The notes under the pieces were generated by a model. It did not search any database. It was not told where the DNA came from and saw only the letters and a list, made by a program, of their open reading frames with translations. DNA of 64,000 nt from Marasmius tenuissimus (lineage: Eukaryota; Basidiomycota; Agaricomycetes; Agaricales; Marasmiaceae), in NCBI GenBank assembly GCA_029532415.1, contig JAQOTA010000003.1, positions 1 through 64,000 of the forward strand, given 5' to 3'. This document shows, in pieces, positions 22,813 to 33,834 of this stretch. Position numbers and translations under genes: made by a program. Numbering within the stretch: the stretch's first letter is position 1; every line of letters starts with the position of its first letter.

Positions 22813-23934
22813 TAGTAACTAGATGGTGTTTCAGAGTTCCGAGTTGTAAATTAAACGGCACACGTTTCTGGACTTTTTAGCTCTAGCTTGGCGTGATTAG
22901 ATACTTGGTAATCCGAGTAGTCGATACGCACCCTGCCTTTTGAAGTCCTTATACCGCACTCGCATCGCGTTCGGCTAGCCCTGGGAGTCTATATTCGAGC
23001 CTGAGAATTCGAAGATTCATTTCGAGGTTCATCCTGTTTCTGGTTGCCACCACAATGAATCGACAACATGCCTTCTCGATGTCATCTGTCCACGGATCTG
23101 CTAACTCCCTGGCCCCCAGATCTCGTGATACTCAAGCTCACCTTGATGGACAAGGTCCAAATATGGGATGGACGAATTGAATCTGCCGTGATGTCGGGCT
23201 CTGAAGAGTGACGCTGTTGATAGCGATTAGCCGTAATCTACAGGGCTGTTCATGTTCAATAATTTTCTTGAGGATCACCGGGCGTTGTATCTTAACATCA
23301 CAGACCATTCAATCGACTGTGAATCGCTCAATGTGATGTACGTGCTCAGAGCCACATATATACATATACAAGGCACACCGATAGGCATTCTTCTTACATC
23401 TACATCCTCTCCGCCCTCGCTTTTGTTCATCGACCATCAGCCTTCCCATAACCTGATTGCTCACGCTCTATACTATGTGGTCATGTTCCTCTTAGTCATA
23501 TCTGATGGATCTTCTTGTTCTCACTTTTCTAGCGACATGTCGTCCGGACACACCAGATACTTGAGATGAATGTGCCCATCGCTACGCGTATTCGCGTTCC
23601 ACAATCGTCTTCAATATTGATAATGTATCCTGAACTAGGGGGTCAATATTACAAAGAACGCAGGTACTCAATGGCGCATTCTAGTCATTCTACCGAAGTT
23701 TACAAGCCCGAGTGTTGATCCTAGTTTATGAATTGCCGGGAAAGCAAGTAGTCGACGAGAAGACAGCATTTCAATGCTTTGATTTACCAGAGTTAGTCCT
23801 GGTATAGTGCGAACGTGTACGTGTCTTTTTTGAAGTTTATTCATGTACCAACCATCCTTCACTCGTCACTTTGCGAAACTCTGAAGTCAAATGCTGAATC
23901 ACCTATGACTTAAAGACAGCATGACAAGTTACGA
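22813..23934. other. intergenic, no supported gene
   Basis: Only short frames occur, for example 23252-23569, which is hydrophobic but has no splice partners or motif. Confidence 0.4.
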
Positions 23935-24650
23935 GGTGGTAAGTGGACTCAACTTTTAGTTCCAAGACCACGTCTTGCACTTTGACATCACCTCGGGTCT
24001 CATCGGGGAATGGGAGAACGAAGGGGATTTCTTTAGCCCAATTCCACTTCCCCAAGCCGCCCAACCCCAACTCAATGCCGACGACATCACCACCTACTTT
24101 GAGAAGATTTGGAGATGTGTTGTACATCCACGCGTCATCAGGAGTAACAAATCAACGATCCCTGTAATTACACATCTTACTGTGTCTTGACGTTCGGGGT
24201 CATTAAAATATCGACGTGGGACTGTCACCTACTCTCCTTCTACTTGATCCCCCGAGTCCCACTGGCAGAGTCATAGCCTCAGCATCAACACCAACCTTTT
24301 CACACAAGGCATGCCTGATTCGACCTCCATCCGATATCCACGTTCAGGTTTTATTAACGAAATAGAACTTTCCCTTGTTGGCGACTTGTCTCATACCGTC
24401 TCAACTACCACAGGCCTGCGTATCTTTTCGTTACACCTCTCTAAGTCGAGTACATCAACGGGATGTACTGTCTCTGCTATCTGCTTCCCTATTTATTATT
24501 CTACTCGGCGTCTGACCCGGAAGGAAAACATGTTATTCAGACGAAGGATTGGATTGAATATGAGATACCTCAGCTCACAGTTCGGACATGGATTGAGTTC
24601 TTCTGATCATACCATGAAGAAACATTTGTTCAGGAGGAATACTATGGTAG
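23935..24650 (+). pseudogene. remnant copy of the eleven-exon multicopy family (copy 0)
   Basis: Bases 23945-24135 match exon 7 of the intact copy at 43.6 kb (IGEWEN, then LPQAAQPQLNADDITTYFEK), and 24345-24600 match exon 9 (FINEIELSLVGDLSHT, YINGMYC, and the FYSASDPEGK-like segment in shifted frames). Exons 1-6, most of exon 8 and exons 10-11 are missing or unrecognisable, and frames break repeatedly. It is a degraded relic of the same family as the copies at 29.7, 43.6, 47.6 and 58.0 kb. Confidence 0.7.
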
Positions 24651-25186
24651 CCGATATTGAGTGTTTCCGGTCTTTAAGTCCTGTGGTTGCAGCTCATGGG
24701 TCACGGCTAATGTTCGCCTAAGTGGCAAATTGTGACAGCTTGACTTTGTGTTTCTCCTTGACGAGAATACATGCCTGCTATGGCATTATGGAGATCCCGT
24801 TCGACTAGGCCTGCCATACATACTATATAGCCCTTTGTTTGCAGCTAGATAATCTCTGACCAAGAAGCAGGGTTATCCTGTGAGGATGCCGAGCACAAGG
24901 TGGCCGAGAAGAAGCGACGATTGGCCGCACAAATGGCCTAGACTACTACACATAGAGGCGCGGACGCTGCCGAACCCAAGAGTACCGCCATGCACCTGGA
25001 CATTTCACGATACTTTACACGTTTGGCTCTCTGTCAGGCGAAGGAGTTACTACAGATCGGATGAGGACCATCAGGATGACAGGTCCTCGAAAAGATTCCC
25101 GTATAATTTGGTTTGTTCCTGAATTGTTTTATACTACAGGAAACGACGCATAACATAGTGTCAAACCTCTCTACCTCGCCTCGACA

Positions 25187-25548
25187 TCAAATGAAGCTGT
25201 CAACTCCCTGCTCATGACGATAAGAGGGCGGGGGATCATCCGACTCCGAAGCACCTCCCCCCTCTAACCGCCCGACGTTAATAGAATGAATGGGCTCGGG
25301 ATTCCTCTGTGCGGAAGGTTCCAGCTCGGTACGACCCTTCCCTTTTCGGTTGGTCATAGGGGGGTTTTCTTGTTGCCCGAGTGTTAAAGTAAAAGGGTCT
25401 ACCATCCACTCGTTGTGTACTGCTTCTGGAGATGAATTGAGAGTGTTTGCTTTCTGTGACGCCTACGGACGAGGACCGCCACTGCCCCTAACGCTAACAA
25501 GCCTAGAGAGGCAAATGGAGCGCCTGGGATAGATCCGAGCTTTGGACG
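25187..25548 (-). pseudogene. C-terminal fragment of a single-pass membrane protein
   Basis: On the minus strand a hydrophobic segment (FASLGLLALGAVAVLV) followed by RRRHRK reads as a membrane helix with a cytoplasmic stop-transfer. After a one-base frame change near 25445 comes a tail with EWMVDPFTLTL and DDPPPSY, ending in TGA at 25187-25189. This layout is common at the C-terminus of Agaricomycete single-pass proteins. The 5' part is absent: the fragment abuts the inverted-repeat element at 25571. It is probably a gene broken by that insertion. Confidence 0.45.
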
Positions 25549-25570
25549 TTTCCCGGTGACCGTTTCCCGG

Positions 25571-25883
25571 TGACCGTTCTTGGCCGTTCTTGGCACTTGA
25601 GCCGTTCTCTCAGGGTGGCGGGCTCACTAGTCAGAAAATTTGGTTCATTGCGAGCTTTCAATGTCCTACCTCATGTCAGATGATTGTCTAAAAGACTAAA
25701 AGACCTCCAAAGAGTGTTTGTACTCTGAGTGACACAGAAGACATCGGTAAAAATCTGCTCGGAACTCACGTTTGTTTGCCAAAAATTCAACCGGTGGGAC
25801 TTTGGACCCAGCCGTTCAGAGCCCAACCGGTGAGCCGGTACCGGTCATAAACGGTCGTAAACGGTTATTTCACGGGTCACTGA
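25571..25883 (-). mobile_element. MITE-like inverted-repeat element, copy A
   Basis: About 310-340 bases, closely matching 46396-46715 in the opposite orientation. Ends are GGTGACCGTT on one side and, read inward from the other, CAGTGACCCGTG, so both ends share GTGACC. Subterminal CCGTT-spaced repeats occur near each end (CCGTTCTTGGCCGTTCTTGG; the ACCGTTTACGACCGTTTATG type). It has no coding capacity. The left flank repeats CGTTTCCCGGTGAC in tandem. The superfamily is not assigned because the target-site duplication is unclear. Confidence 0.6.
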
Positions 25884-27999
25884 TGTGATCTGCTGCATTC
25901 TGTTCTGTTCTATTGAACCAACATGAACAATCACTCGCTAAGTATCCACACACTTGTTCAAATTTAGCCAGACTCAAGTAGTGGATATCCCTGGATATCC
26001 TGTAAGATCAGAATGAGATCAGAACGACGCCCGTAATCACTCCCCCACGGTTGAGTAGGTTGCTTTTGAACCAAGGGAATCAATGCTTTAGGTAGCACGA
26101 CAGGTTGTGAATGGGCAATGTTAATGTGCCCTCGATCACCCACAAACCGTATCCGAAAGTTCCTCAGACCGTCATACACTTATAACGATCATCCATTGAA
26201 GACAGTGACCACGTGTCTGATGAACAAGAATTCAATCGCTTTACATAAATGGGCCTCGAGGCAGCTTCTTTCTTTTCGAACTCCGCTCAGATTCAGCTCT
26301 TGATATGGAACCACCATCATCTCATCTTTCTCCCTTGATTCTCCCTCATCGTCGAGCGCAATGTCTTCGGGACTGAGGGCTGATACTTTGACCATATGGA
26401 ATATTGAGTCGTGGAATGACACATCGTTGACATCAGCGATGAAAGGTGGTTCTGCAACGCACTAATCGCCGTTGATCACAAGCCGACGTTCTCTTCGCTT
26501 CTGGGTTTTACACATTATGTCGCCCGAAAGAGACGGCAGATGGAGGAACCGGCGTTGTGAGGGTATATTTACTCTCATCTTTCTCTGCGTCCACGTCTAA
26601 TTGCTACTTCTCTGCAGATACCCCCGTCTCCTTCGACGGTGCCTGGTATCTAGTGCTATGGACTTCGCGGTGGAGAATCAGGCTCTCACACCAACCGAAT
26701 TTCAGTTACCCCAGCAGCTCAATAAGGAACCAGTCTTTCCCAGCTGTCAACTGCGGCTGCCCCGCCCTTGGATGTCGAAGGTCTGGTGTTTCACCCATCT
26801 TTACATTGCCTTGCCTTTTGACCCTTTCCGCTCGTTGTTGCACCCAAAACCCCCTACATCAAGGACTGGCCTCGAGTTTATGGCAAACAGCTTGAACCGC
26901 TCGCTCCTGGTCGTTATGCTCGGTTCCTAACGACACTATCCGAAGAGACGATTGAGGGAATGCAAGCTGGCCTTTCAAACAAGATTACCCGTTCAGATAC
27001 CAGAACAACCTAGTGTGCGTTCCCCCTCTGATGATGTTAATTCAGTCTCTCCAACAGTTTTCCTTGCGCTCAGATCTCTTCAACAACGTTATGCATAGAC
27101 GGGCCGAACACCTCTCCATCATCCTCACTCGACTTCAAATGCCGTAGCATGGAATCGCCACGAATACGATGCAGCCTCCGTATCGGCTCTAGCATTCTAA
27201 CACCCTCGCTTTCGTTACATTACTCAACTTTTCACACGAAAACCGTTGCTCGTTCACCCCTTTTCAGGCGCCATATCTTCGATGGCGTTCCCCAGGGTCT
27301 AGGCGCATGAACGCCGGGAAACGGGTCATGGTCAGAGATATGAGCCAGCCGGCCACATTCGTTGCTGCCCGCGAAATCTGTGGCCCCTCCGCCCCTTATA
27401 CCCTGCCTATACGTCGTACGAGTCTAGACCTGGGCATTGTCCGCATTGTCCTCCACCTGTTCGTCTCCTTCTTTCGTATGACGCACACTTTTATGAGACC
27501 ATTCAATTGATATCGAGTTTGCTCTCGTTTCTGTGGGGTTGTGGTTAGCCAGTGGAAGAGAACGACGACGGCGTGAGTAGATGGGTGACGCGGCATCGTG
27601 GGGGTACGTTTCCCTCGCTCTACCTACCAAGAATCTCGTCTGACTGAAACCTTGCAGTAGACGTAGCCATAGCCGTATGTTCCTCGGGGAGAAGGGCGTC
27701 GTGATGAAGATATCTCGCTTCCTCTTCCAGTCGAGTTATATAGAGCGGAATCAGCTTTCGAATACAGATTCCAGGCCATAGCCAGACGATTATAAAGTGG
27801 TTCTTTGGGAATGTTATGGCAATGTCATCCGAATACAAGGATGCAATATACTTACAGATACTGGATAAGCTTTGATTTGAGAACTAATACATGACAATGA
27901 TGAACCAAGAGCCCAAAATAGATTTACTGATGTTGGTCGTGACTCCCGCCACTCACGCTATTGCTCGCTTGAGGCGCTGAAGCAAGGCTTCCTTCCATA
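25884..27999. other. gene-poor stretch with ORF fragments
   Basis: Bases 26540-27005 contain two overlapping plus-strand frames and, in a third phase, a coding-like segment (IKDWPRVYGKQLEPLAPGRY at about 26851) ending at TAG 27011-27013. There is no consistent gene model, so this may be a decayed gene. The minus frame 26189-26422 is acidic and unassigned. I see nothing else. Confidence 0.35.
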
Positions 28000-29354
28000 T
28001 TACTGGTCCCTACTGTCCGTGGGAGGAGCCTTCACATCCTCCCCCATATCACGATCTGTAGAATCCGGGGTCATCGGGGTCGACTCTGGATCGTTTTCCG
28101 GCGTAACTTGTTCCTTGTTGGAAGCTTCGTCTTTTTGGAAAATGATCAGAGTCATGAGGACTCCGAGCATTGGGCATGTCTAGGGCGGGTAGATCTGAGA
28201 AGATATTGCTCTCGTTGAATCCGAACGGACTCACCGCAGGTAAAACAATGGTCTTGTAAGGCCGATACCGGTCCGACACATGGAGCACCAAAACACTGAG
28301 GAGCATCAGAGATTCGAGGATGAACGGAGCACATTTGACAGTTATTGTGCGACGATATTGCTGAACCGAAACGTTCTTTGTCCTTTCGCCACTAGCATCT
28401 TGGGTGAAACCTGCCCTCTGAAAGATGAATGCTGTAAGAACATAAAACTTGTGAGCTCCAACGACTACTTGAGTATGATTTCCTTCACCTGTGCAAGCAA
28501 CACTCATCGAGGATTGCCAGACATAGAAACTTAACATCGAAAGGTCCTTAAAGCTTCTTGTCCGGATGAGCGTCTCCCAATCCCAGCTAGATCTATCATC
28601 CCAAAGCATCTTATGCTCCCGGATGTAATAATAGAGGAAGCTGATTCCGGAGGCTTCATTACGAGACATTGGTCAACGCTGTATCATCAAATAACCGAAA
28701 GAAAAGGAAACTCTCACCTCCCATCGCCAACAGCATTTGGAGTAGGATGATTCGTGAGCGGCTGCGCGGGACAGTACATCTGAAGGCCTAAGTCAAGGGA
28801 AAAGAAATCTCGGGAATTAACGAAACTTCATGATACCACTTTGAACACCCCTTACCAAGAACCCATGTCCGACCAGATTGATCACGATGTACAGGGCCAG
28901 CCTCATGTAGAAGATTGTGGTTGGTATCCCCGAAACTGCTAGAGCAAGACGTCCCTTCCGTCTAGACTCGCTGTCGACGTAATCGGTTCCGACCAAGTAA
29001 GCATTCAACACAAGACGCTGTTGAGGCGCTATGGATCAGGATAACTCGCGCGAGAGGCAACGACGCGCTGGGCTCACAATTGTTGTGAGCATCCACATGA
29101 AACCGAACACGACTAGAATTCTCATTTCTATTGTTCTACGCCTCGGCCAAGTCGCAGTGAGAAGTAGACAATAAACGGCTTCAGGACGAAAAAAGTCAGA
29201 TCAGGCGGACCAGTGCGATAGTCAAATATGGACCATAGACAAGAATCTCCAGAGCAAGAGAAATGAGCTGAATTGCAGTGCAGCTTCATTAGGGAATATC
29301 CGGTGGGTAGGAGCGACATACACTCACCCTTGCTGTCTCAGGATCGGGAGACAT
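28000..29354 (-). CDS. multi-pass membrane protein, paralog of 21405-22812 (311 aa, eight exons)
   Basis: Exons 29354-29328, 29267-29234, 29178-29078, 29017-28856, 28787-28718, 28653-28489, 28431-28235 and 28179-28000 join in phase through seven 55-68 nt introns and sum to 312 codons including TAA. Helix 1 carries LEILVYAVY at the exon 2/3 junction, matching the ETLCYG motif of the other paralog. Exon 5 carries a degenerate FRCTVPRSRSR in place of IYRxWVVWG. Exon 7 has VKCAPFILESLMLLSVLVLHV, and exon 8 has MLGVLMTLIIFQ, the usual last helix, then a Ser/Thr/Pro/Asp tail. Intron 6 is 57 nt and in frame, so it is hidden in an open frame. Function unknown. It is divergent from the family copy starting at 29722, with about 370 bases between the starts. 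Confidence 0.78.
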
Positions 29355-29721
29355 CTTGTAGTGGGGATCAGACTCACACCATCTCATTTATTTTGCACGC
29401 TTATAAGCACAGCAGGTCATGTTGATCATCACGATGAATTACAGCAGCACGGGAAGTTGTTGGTGATCGATCCAAAACGTTCAATGGATTGATATTGTTT
29501 CCATCTCTCTTCCGTACTCCAGAGCCCAATCAGAGTCTCCCATCAACGATCGCGCACGCAGTGATTAGAGCTATGCATATCAGATGGAAGATATATTTCG
29601 GGGCTGGTCACTGGTGGGCCTTGCGAGCGCTAAAGGCAATGTGTATACAAGATGCCAGCTGGGAACCTTACATATATAACCGTGTCTAAACCTTTCCCAT
29701 TCTTCTGTCGTCTCTACCACC

Positions 29722-32062
29722 ATGTCCAACTTTTTCCAAAACTCTCGAGACCTCACTTTTGTCGGTAATCAGCACTTTCAGCACATCGCTGGAAACGTCA
29801 CGAATGTATATTAATGTCGTTGTAGGAGGTGCGAAGAAGAAGAAAGTAGGATATGAGTACGTTGCCATTATAGATCACGGGGGAACAAGGGAGTTAATCT
29901 TTGTTCAATTCAGCCGAGGCAAACACGATTCCAGGAGTTCTACGAGGGCCATGTGTTATTGGAGGAACCGGTGTGGTCAGAGGAGATAGATGTTGATGTT
30001 TTTAAATCCACAGATCCATCCAGGAAGCCAGTAAAACGAAGGATCAAGGTCGCAAAAAGATTACAAACCGGCAAGATTTACCCGAACTACGATTGTGTGA
30101 TTACCGTTGTTAAAATAGAGCCAGTGACGAAGGAGGATAGGGCAACTGCATGTCCGGTGAGTGCGGGTTCAGTACATTTTAGGCGTAGTACAGACAATGG
30201 TGTGACTCAGTTATGGAAGCAACTCTATCATGCATACTCAGCTCACAGGTGGGGCTCATTTCAGCGTGAGAGTCTACAATGTTGGGAGCTGAACGGGACT
30301 GTAGATCACCGCAGCTTGCGCAAATGCTGGGATTAGTGAGGTCGGAGATGCCGACTTTTGTCCTCCACAAGGGTATGGAGGTTTTGATTGTGATAATTGC
30401 TTTCGCTGATTGCTTGAGGATACCAGAGCTGGCCAGTGGATCGGAGTTTGTGGAGCAATATCTCTCCGATGAGGTAGTATATCAGTACCTGTGGTACACA
30501 TTTGTATGTCCACTGTCGTGTATCAAGCGGCTCCTCTGGCTAAAAGATGTCTTTAGGAAGTCGCAGCCCAAGCACTCCGCGCCGATCAAATGCTGACCTT
30601 GCCGGTAAGTAGACGACTTTGAATGTCGGCTTAGCTAGAAATAGTACAACAGGTAACGGGATGGTTTGAGGACTGGACATTCAATCCCAAAACCAAGTCT
30701 TGGCACTATGACATTGCTTCCGCTTCCATTGGACAATGGGTGGACAGACAGGACTCTATGTGCCCAATGCCACTTCCCCAAAGCATGCAACCCCAACTTG
30801 ATGCCGACAACATATCCACTTACTTTGAGAAGACATTCGGGGATATTTTGTACCTCTATGCCTCGTTAGGATACACACAAGTGAGACCTGCCAAATCATG
30901 CATTTCATGGTATTTTGACGTTCGGGGCTGTCTTCCAAGGATGGGGAGAGATTATTGCCCACTTCCCTTCTACTCGTACCCCGGAATGGCACTTTGAAAG
31001 TCAAAGCCACAACATCAGCGCAAGTTACTCCACAAAAGGTCTGCTCGATTTTCATTCGTCCATTCCTTTTCTGATTGAATTAGCCCCCTCCCGTGTTGAC
31101 TTCAACCCGCACCACTTCCACGATGCCCGACTAAACCTATGATTCTCGTTACGCCTTCCCCTGGAAGAAAGGAATCTACTCCGGGTTGCCTATCTTAGCC
31201 AGCGTCCCTCGGACGCAGATGCACTTACACGTAAGTGCCGAGCCTAAGTCTATCTACACTTGACCTCCTTTCAATATTCACATCAGGTTTTCTCAATGAA
31301 GTACGATTCTTCCTCGTTGGAGACTTGTCTCGTACCACCTCAAGCACCCTTGGACCTGCGTACCTCTTTGTTCCACCTCTTCAAGCTGAGTACATCAACG
31401 GGATGTACTGTATCCCCAACCCCCTTCCCGGTTCATTATTCTACTGGGCATCTGACCCAGAAGGAGAGGATATGATCCCGGAGACAAATTGGAAGGCATG
31501 TGGGATACCTAAGCTTGAGGTTAAGGAATGGAGGGGAACATTATGGATAGGCGATCATTATGAGCTGGTTAACAACCATCTGCGCAACAAAGACTACGGG
31601 TCGGACGGAAAGCGATATGCTAGAGATAGAGGCTATCCCGAGTTATTGAGAGGCGCGTGGTTATCATGTTTTGAGTCCTTTGACATAACCTGATGCTTTG
31701 CTCAGGTGATCCTCATAACGGAAGAATGGTAGAGCTTGAAGGTTCAGATTCAGATGAATTGAATTGCTCAAAATCTCAGCTCACCTCGTCATCGATGTTC
31801 TCGCTCGTCGACACACCCATCAATTCTGAAGGCGATTGTAACAAAGGCGATTCATTAACCACTCGTCTTGCCAAGGGCTTCCGACTATGGATGAAAAAGG
31901 ATGGTAAGGGTGTGTCGTTAATAGATCGGTTGTGTCAACTTTTATGAGGTATTTCCAGCCGACATGTCCTCCCAACGGAAAAGAGAATGCGGGGCCGTTA
32001 GCACAGGGAGCCCGACGACTGGGATCTGGTTTGATGCGAGGACTCGTACAATGTATGCAGCT
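29722..32062 (+). pseudogene. multicopy eleven-exon family, copy 1 (nonsense and frameshift lesions)
   Basis: The copy follows the exon plan of the intact member at 43627-45958: MSNFFQNSRDLTFVGNQ start, QLWKQLYHAYS, RSEMPTFVLH, WTFNPKTKSWHYDIASASIG, AYLFVPPLQAEYINGMYC, YWASDPEGED and GRYARD-like blocks. The splice sites I checked between exons 2 and 8 are present. Lesions: CAA to TAA in exon 1 at the NVTNIYQ position (about 29813); a two-base deletion near 30880-30900 in exon 7; TGA in exon 8 at about 31139; and a shifted final exon, so the conserved DDWDLV end is out of frame. It is not expected to make a full protein. The upstream 200 bases resemble those of the other copies. Confidence 0.8.
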
Positions 32063-33189
32063 AGCATCTCGCCGATGTTAAATCACCAATTATTCATACA
32101 GCTCAACCTAGCTGAAGTGCTACGATCCTTCAAGTGTCTTGTCAGTCACGCCTGAGGGGGGGGGGGGGGACAATCAGTGTACGGGCAGCGGAGGGCCCAT
32201 AGACTCCGATCATGAACGAGTCGGCGACACCTATCCTGCGACTCGAAGATTTGTGGCTTAGTGGTACCAGCTGAGTGCAGAATTTAGTCGTAGAAATGAG
32301 CAGTCTCCCAGAGTGTTGAAGGTGGTGTGATGACGAGGAGCAAACCTGTTTCTCGGTCTTGCACTAGTTCCTCATATTTGAAAAAGGAGCATACCGACCA
32401 AGGATGGTGTCAAAACTAAGAGAATGAAATCAAAGTACTTGCGTGCGACTCACCAGATTTGCGTATAACGGAGCTCGAAGCCTCATAGATCTCCGACAGC
32501 TTCATATACGCTTCCCAATTCTTGAATTCCGTGAGTTATTTAGAGAGCCGCCCTTGTATCATGATTTGTAGATGAACCGACGAAGCCAAAAGGAAAGGAG
32601 GGGAAGATAATCAAGTGGGATTTTTCCTGCCGTCCGGTAAGATCCGAGATAAGGATTTGGGGATCTTTTCTGGCGATCTCATCACTTCCTTTGCTTCTTT
32701 CCATCGTGCATTTCGTCGAATCGAGCGCAAGCCAAGATTAACGGGACCATTATAGAATAACACACCAAGGATGGTCTAGTAGGCCTTGGTCGGCTTTTCA
32801 ATTCGTTCTATTCTAACCCGTATCATCCAGAGACTGGGTCAACGACGTCTACAGTTAGTCAGTCTTCACCAAGAGTCCAGATTTGACTCTCAAGTCTGTC
32901 GTTATTCACCATCAGCATTATATAAATACGCTGATGCTTCTATAGTCCCTAACGCTCCCTGAAAGTTGTGCTCAAGGATAACTGGCACCGTGACAGCTAA
33001 ACTCCTCCATTTGAAGTCGAACGAGACGCGAACTCTTGCATTGAAAACCGCAGTCTCGGAAATGATGAGCCCCCCCTCTATGTTGTTTTCCCTACTACAG
33101 TGTATCTCGCCGGCTCGCTCAATCGGTAGAATTACCTTTGGTTTTTCGATTATCTCTGCAGGTCAAAGCCCCATCCGTTCATTTTCCCG
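32063..33189. other. intergenic, no supported gene
   Basis: It contains a run of 14 G at 32156-32169. The plus frame 32966-33487 runs into the dispersed repeat and the LTR, so I do not take it as a gene. Confidence 0.4.
32156..32169 (+). repeat. poly-G homopolymer (about 14 bases)
   Basis: An uninterrupted G run follows CCTGA. It is likely polymorphic and error-prone in sequencing. Confidence 0.9.
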
Positions 33190-33471
33190 ACAATTTCAGC
33201 GTCTTCATTCGCTTAATGTGATTCAAATTCAGCCTCTGTCCCTTAGGATTGTCCAAGCTACAACCTCAATCCTGGCTTCATCGGAGAATGCGCCAATGCA
33301 GGAGCCCCGCTCTCATTACCATCGGAATGCTATCTGTGATCATAGAATACTCCAAATTGTTGTAAATTCGCCTGGTCAGTGTTCTCAAATCCTCTGCACC
33401 TTCACAAAACGCGACAGGACATCCTTAATGTTACTAAAACCATGTCAGACGCACTTTAGCCTTTTGCTCTC
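33187..33471 (+). repeat. dispersed repeat, copy A (truncated by the Copia LTR)
   Basis: It aligns with 56662-56967 from GACAATTTCAGCG to GCTCTC with high similarity and small indels. The alignment stops exactly where the LTR begins at 33472. No coding sense was recognised. A fragment of an unclassified element is likely. Confidence 0.7.
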
Positions 33472-33792
33472 TGATGAGCCGGCATGACGCCTAGTGCAGA
33501 GGACTACAACATGGCTACACTACTACTTACCAGAGAGGAGTTTAGAGAGATAGAGGCGAGACGTAGAAGCTCAAGCACACTGTTCATTCAGGTAGAGAAC
33601 TACAAGCTTATATACATGTAGAGACAATAGAACTACCATATAGAGACAACAATAGAAATTGTACATATAAGCATAGTGAACAATGAAGAATAGAACAATA
33701 ATGAATGCATTGTCCCGCATAGTACAATGGTGGGAAGTATGAACACGGACCTTGGATATACCGGGATCTAATTATAGTCCACGGGTTCAACA
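33472..33792 (-). repeat. Copia 3' LTR (sense orientation)
   Basis: 321 bases, TG...CA bounded, matching 39716-40039. It abuts the purine-rich tract that primes plus-strand synthesis. Confidence 0.9.
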
Positions 33793-33834
33793 CACCCCCT
33801 GGCTATGTGCAGCTCAAAAGCGCATCTGAGCGAA

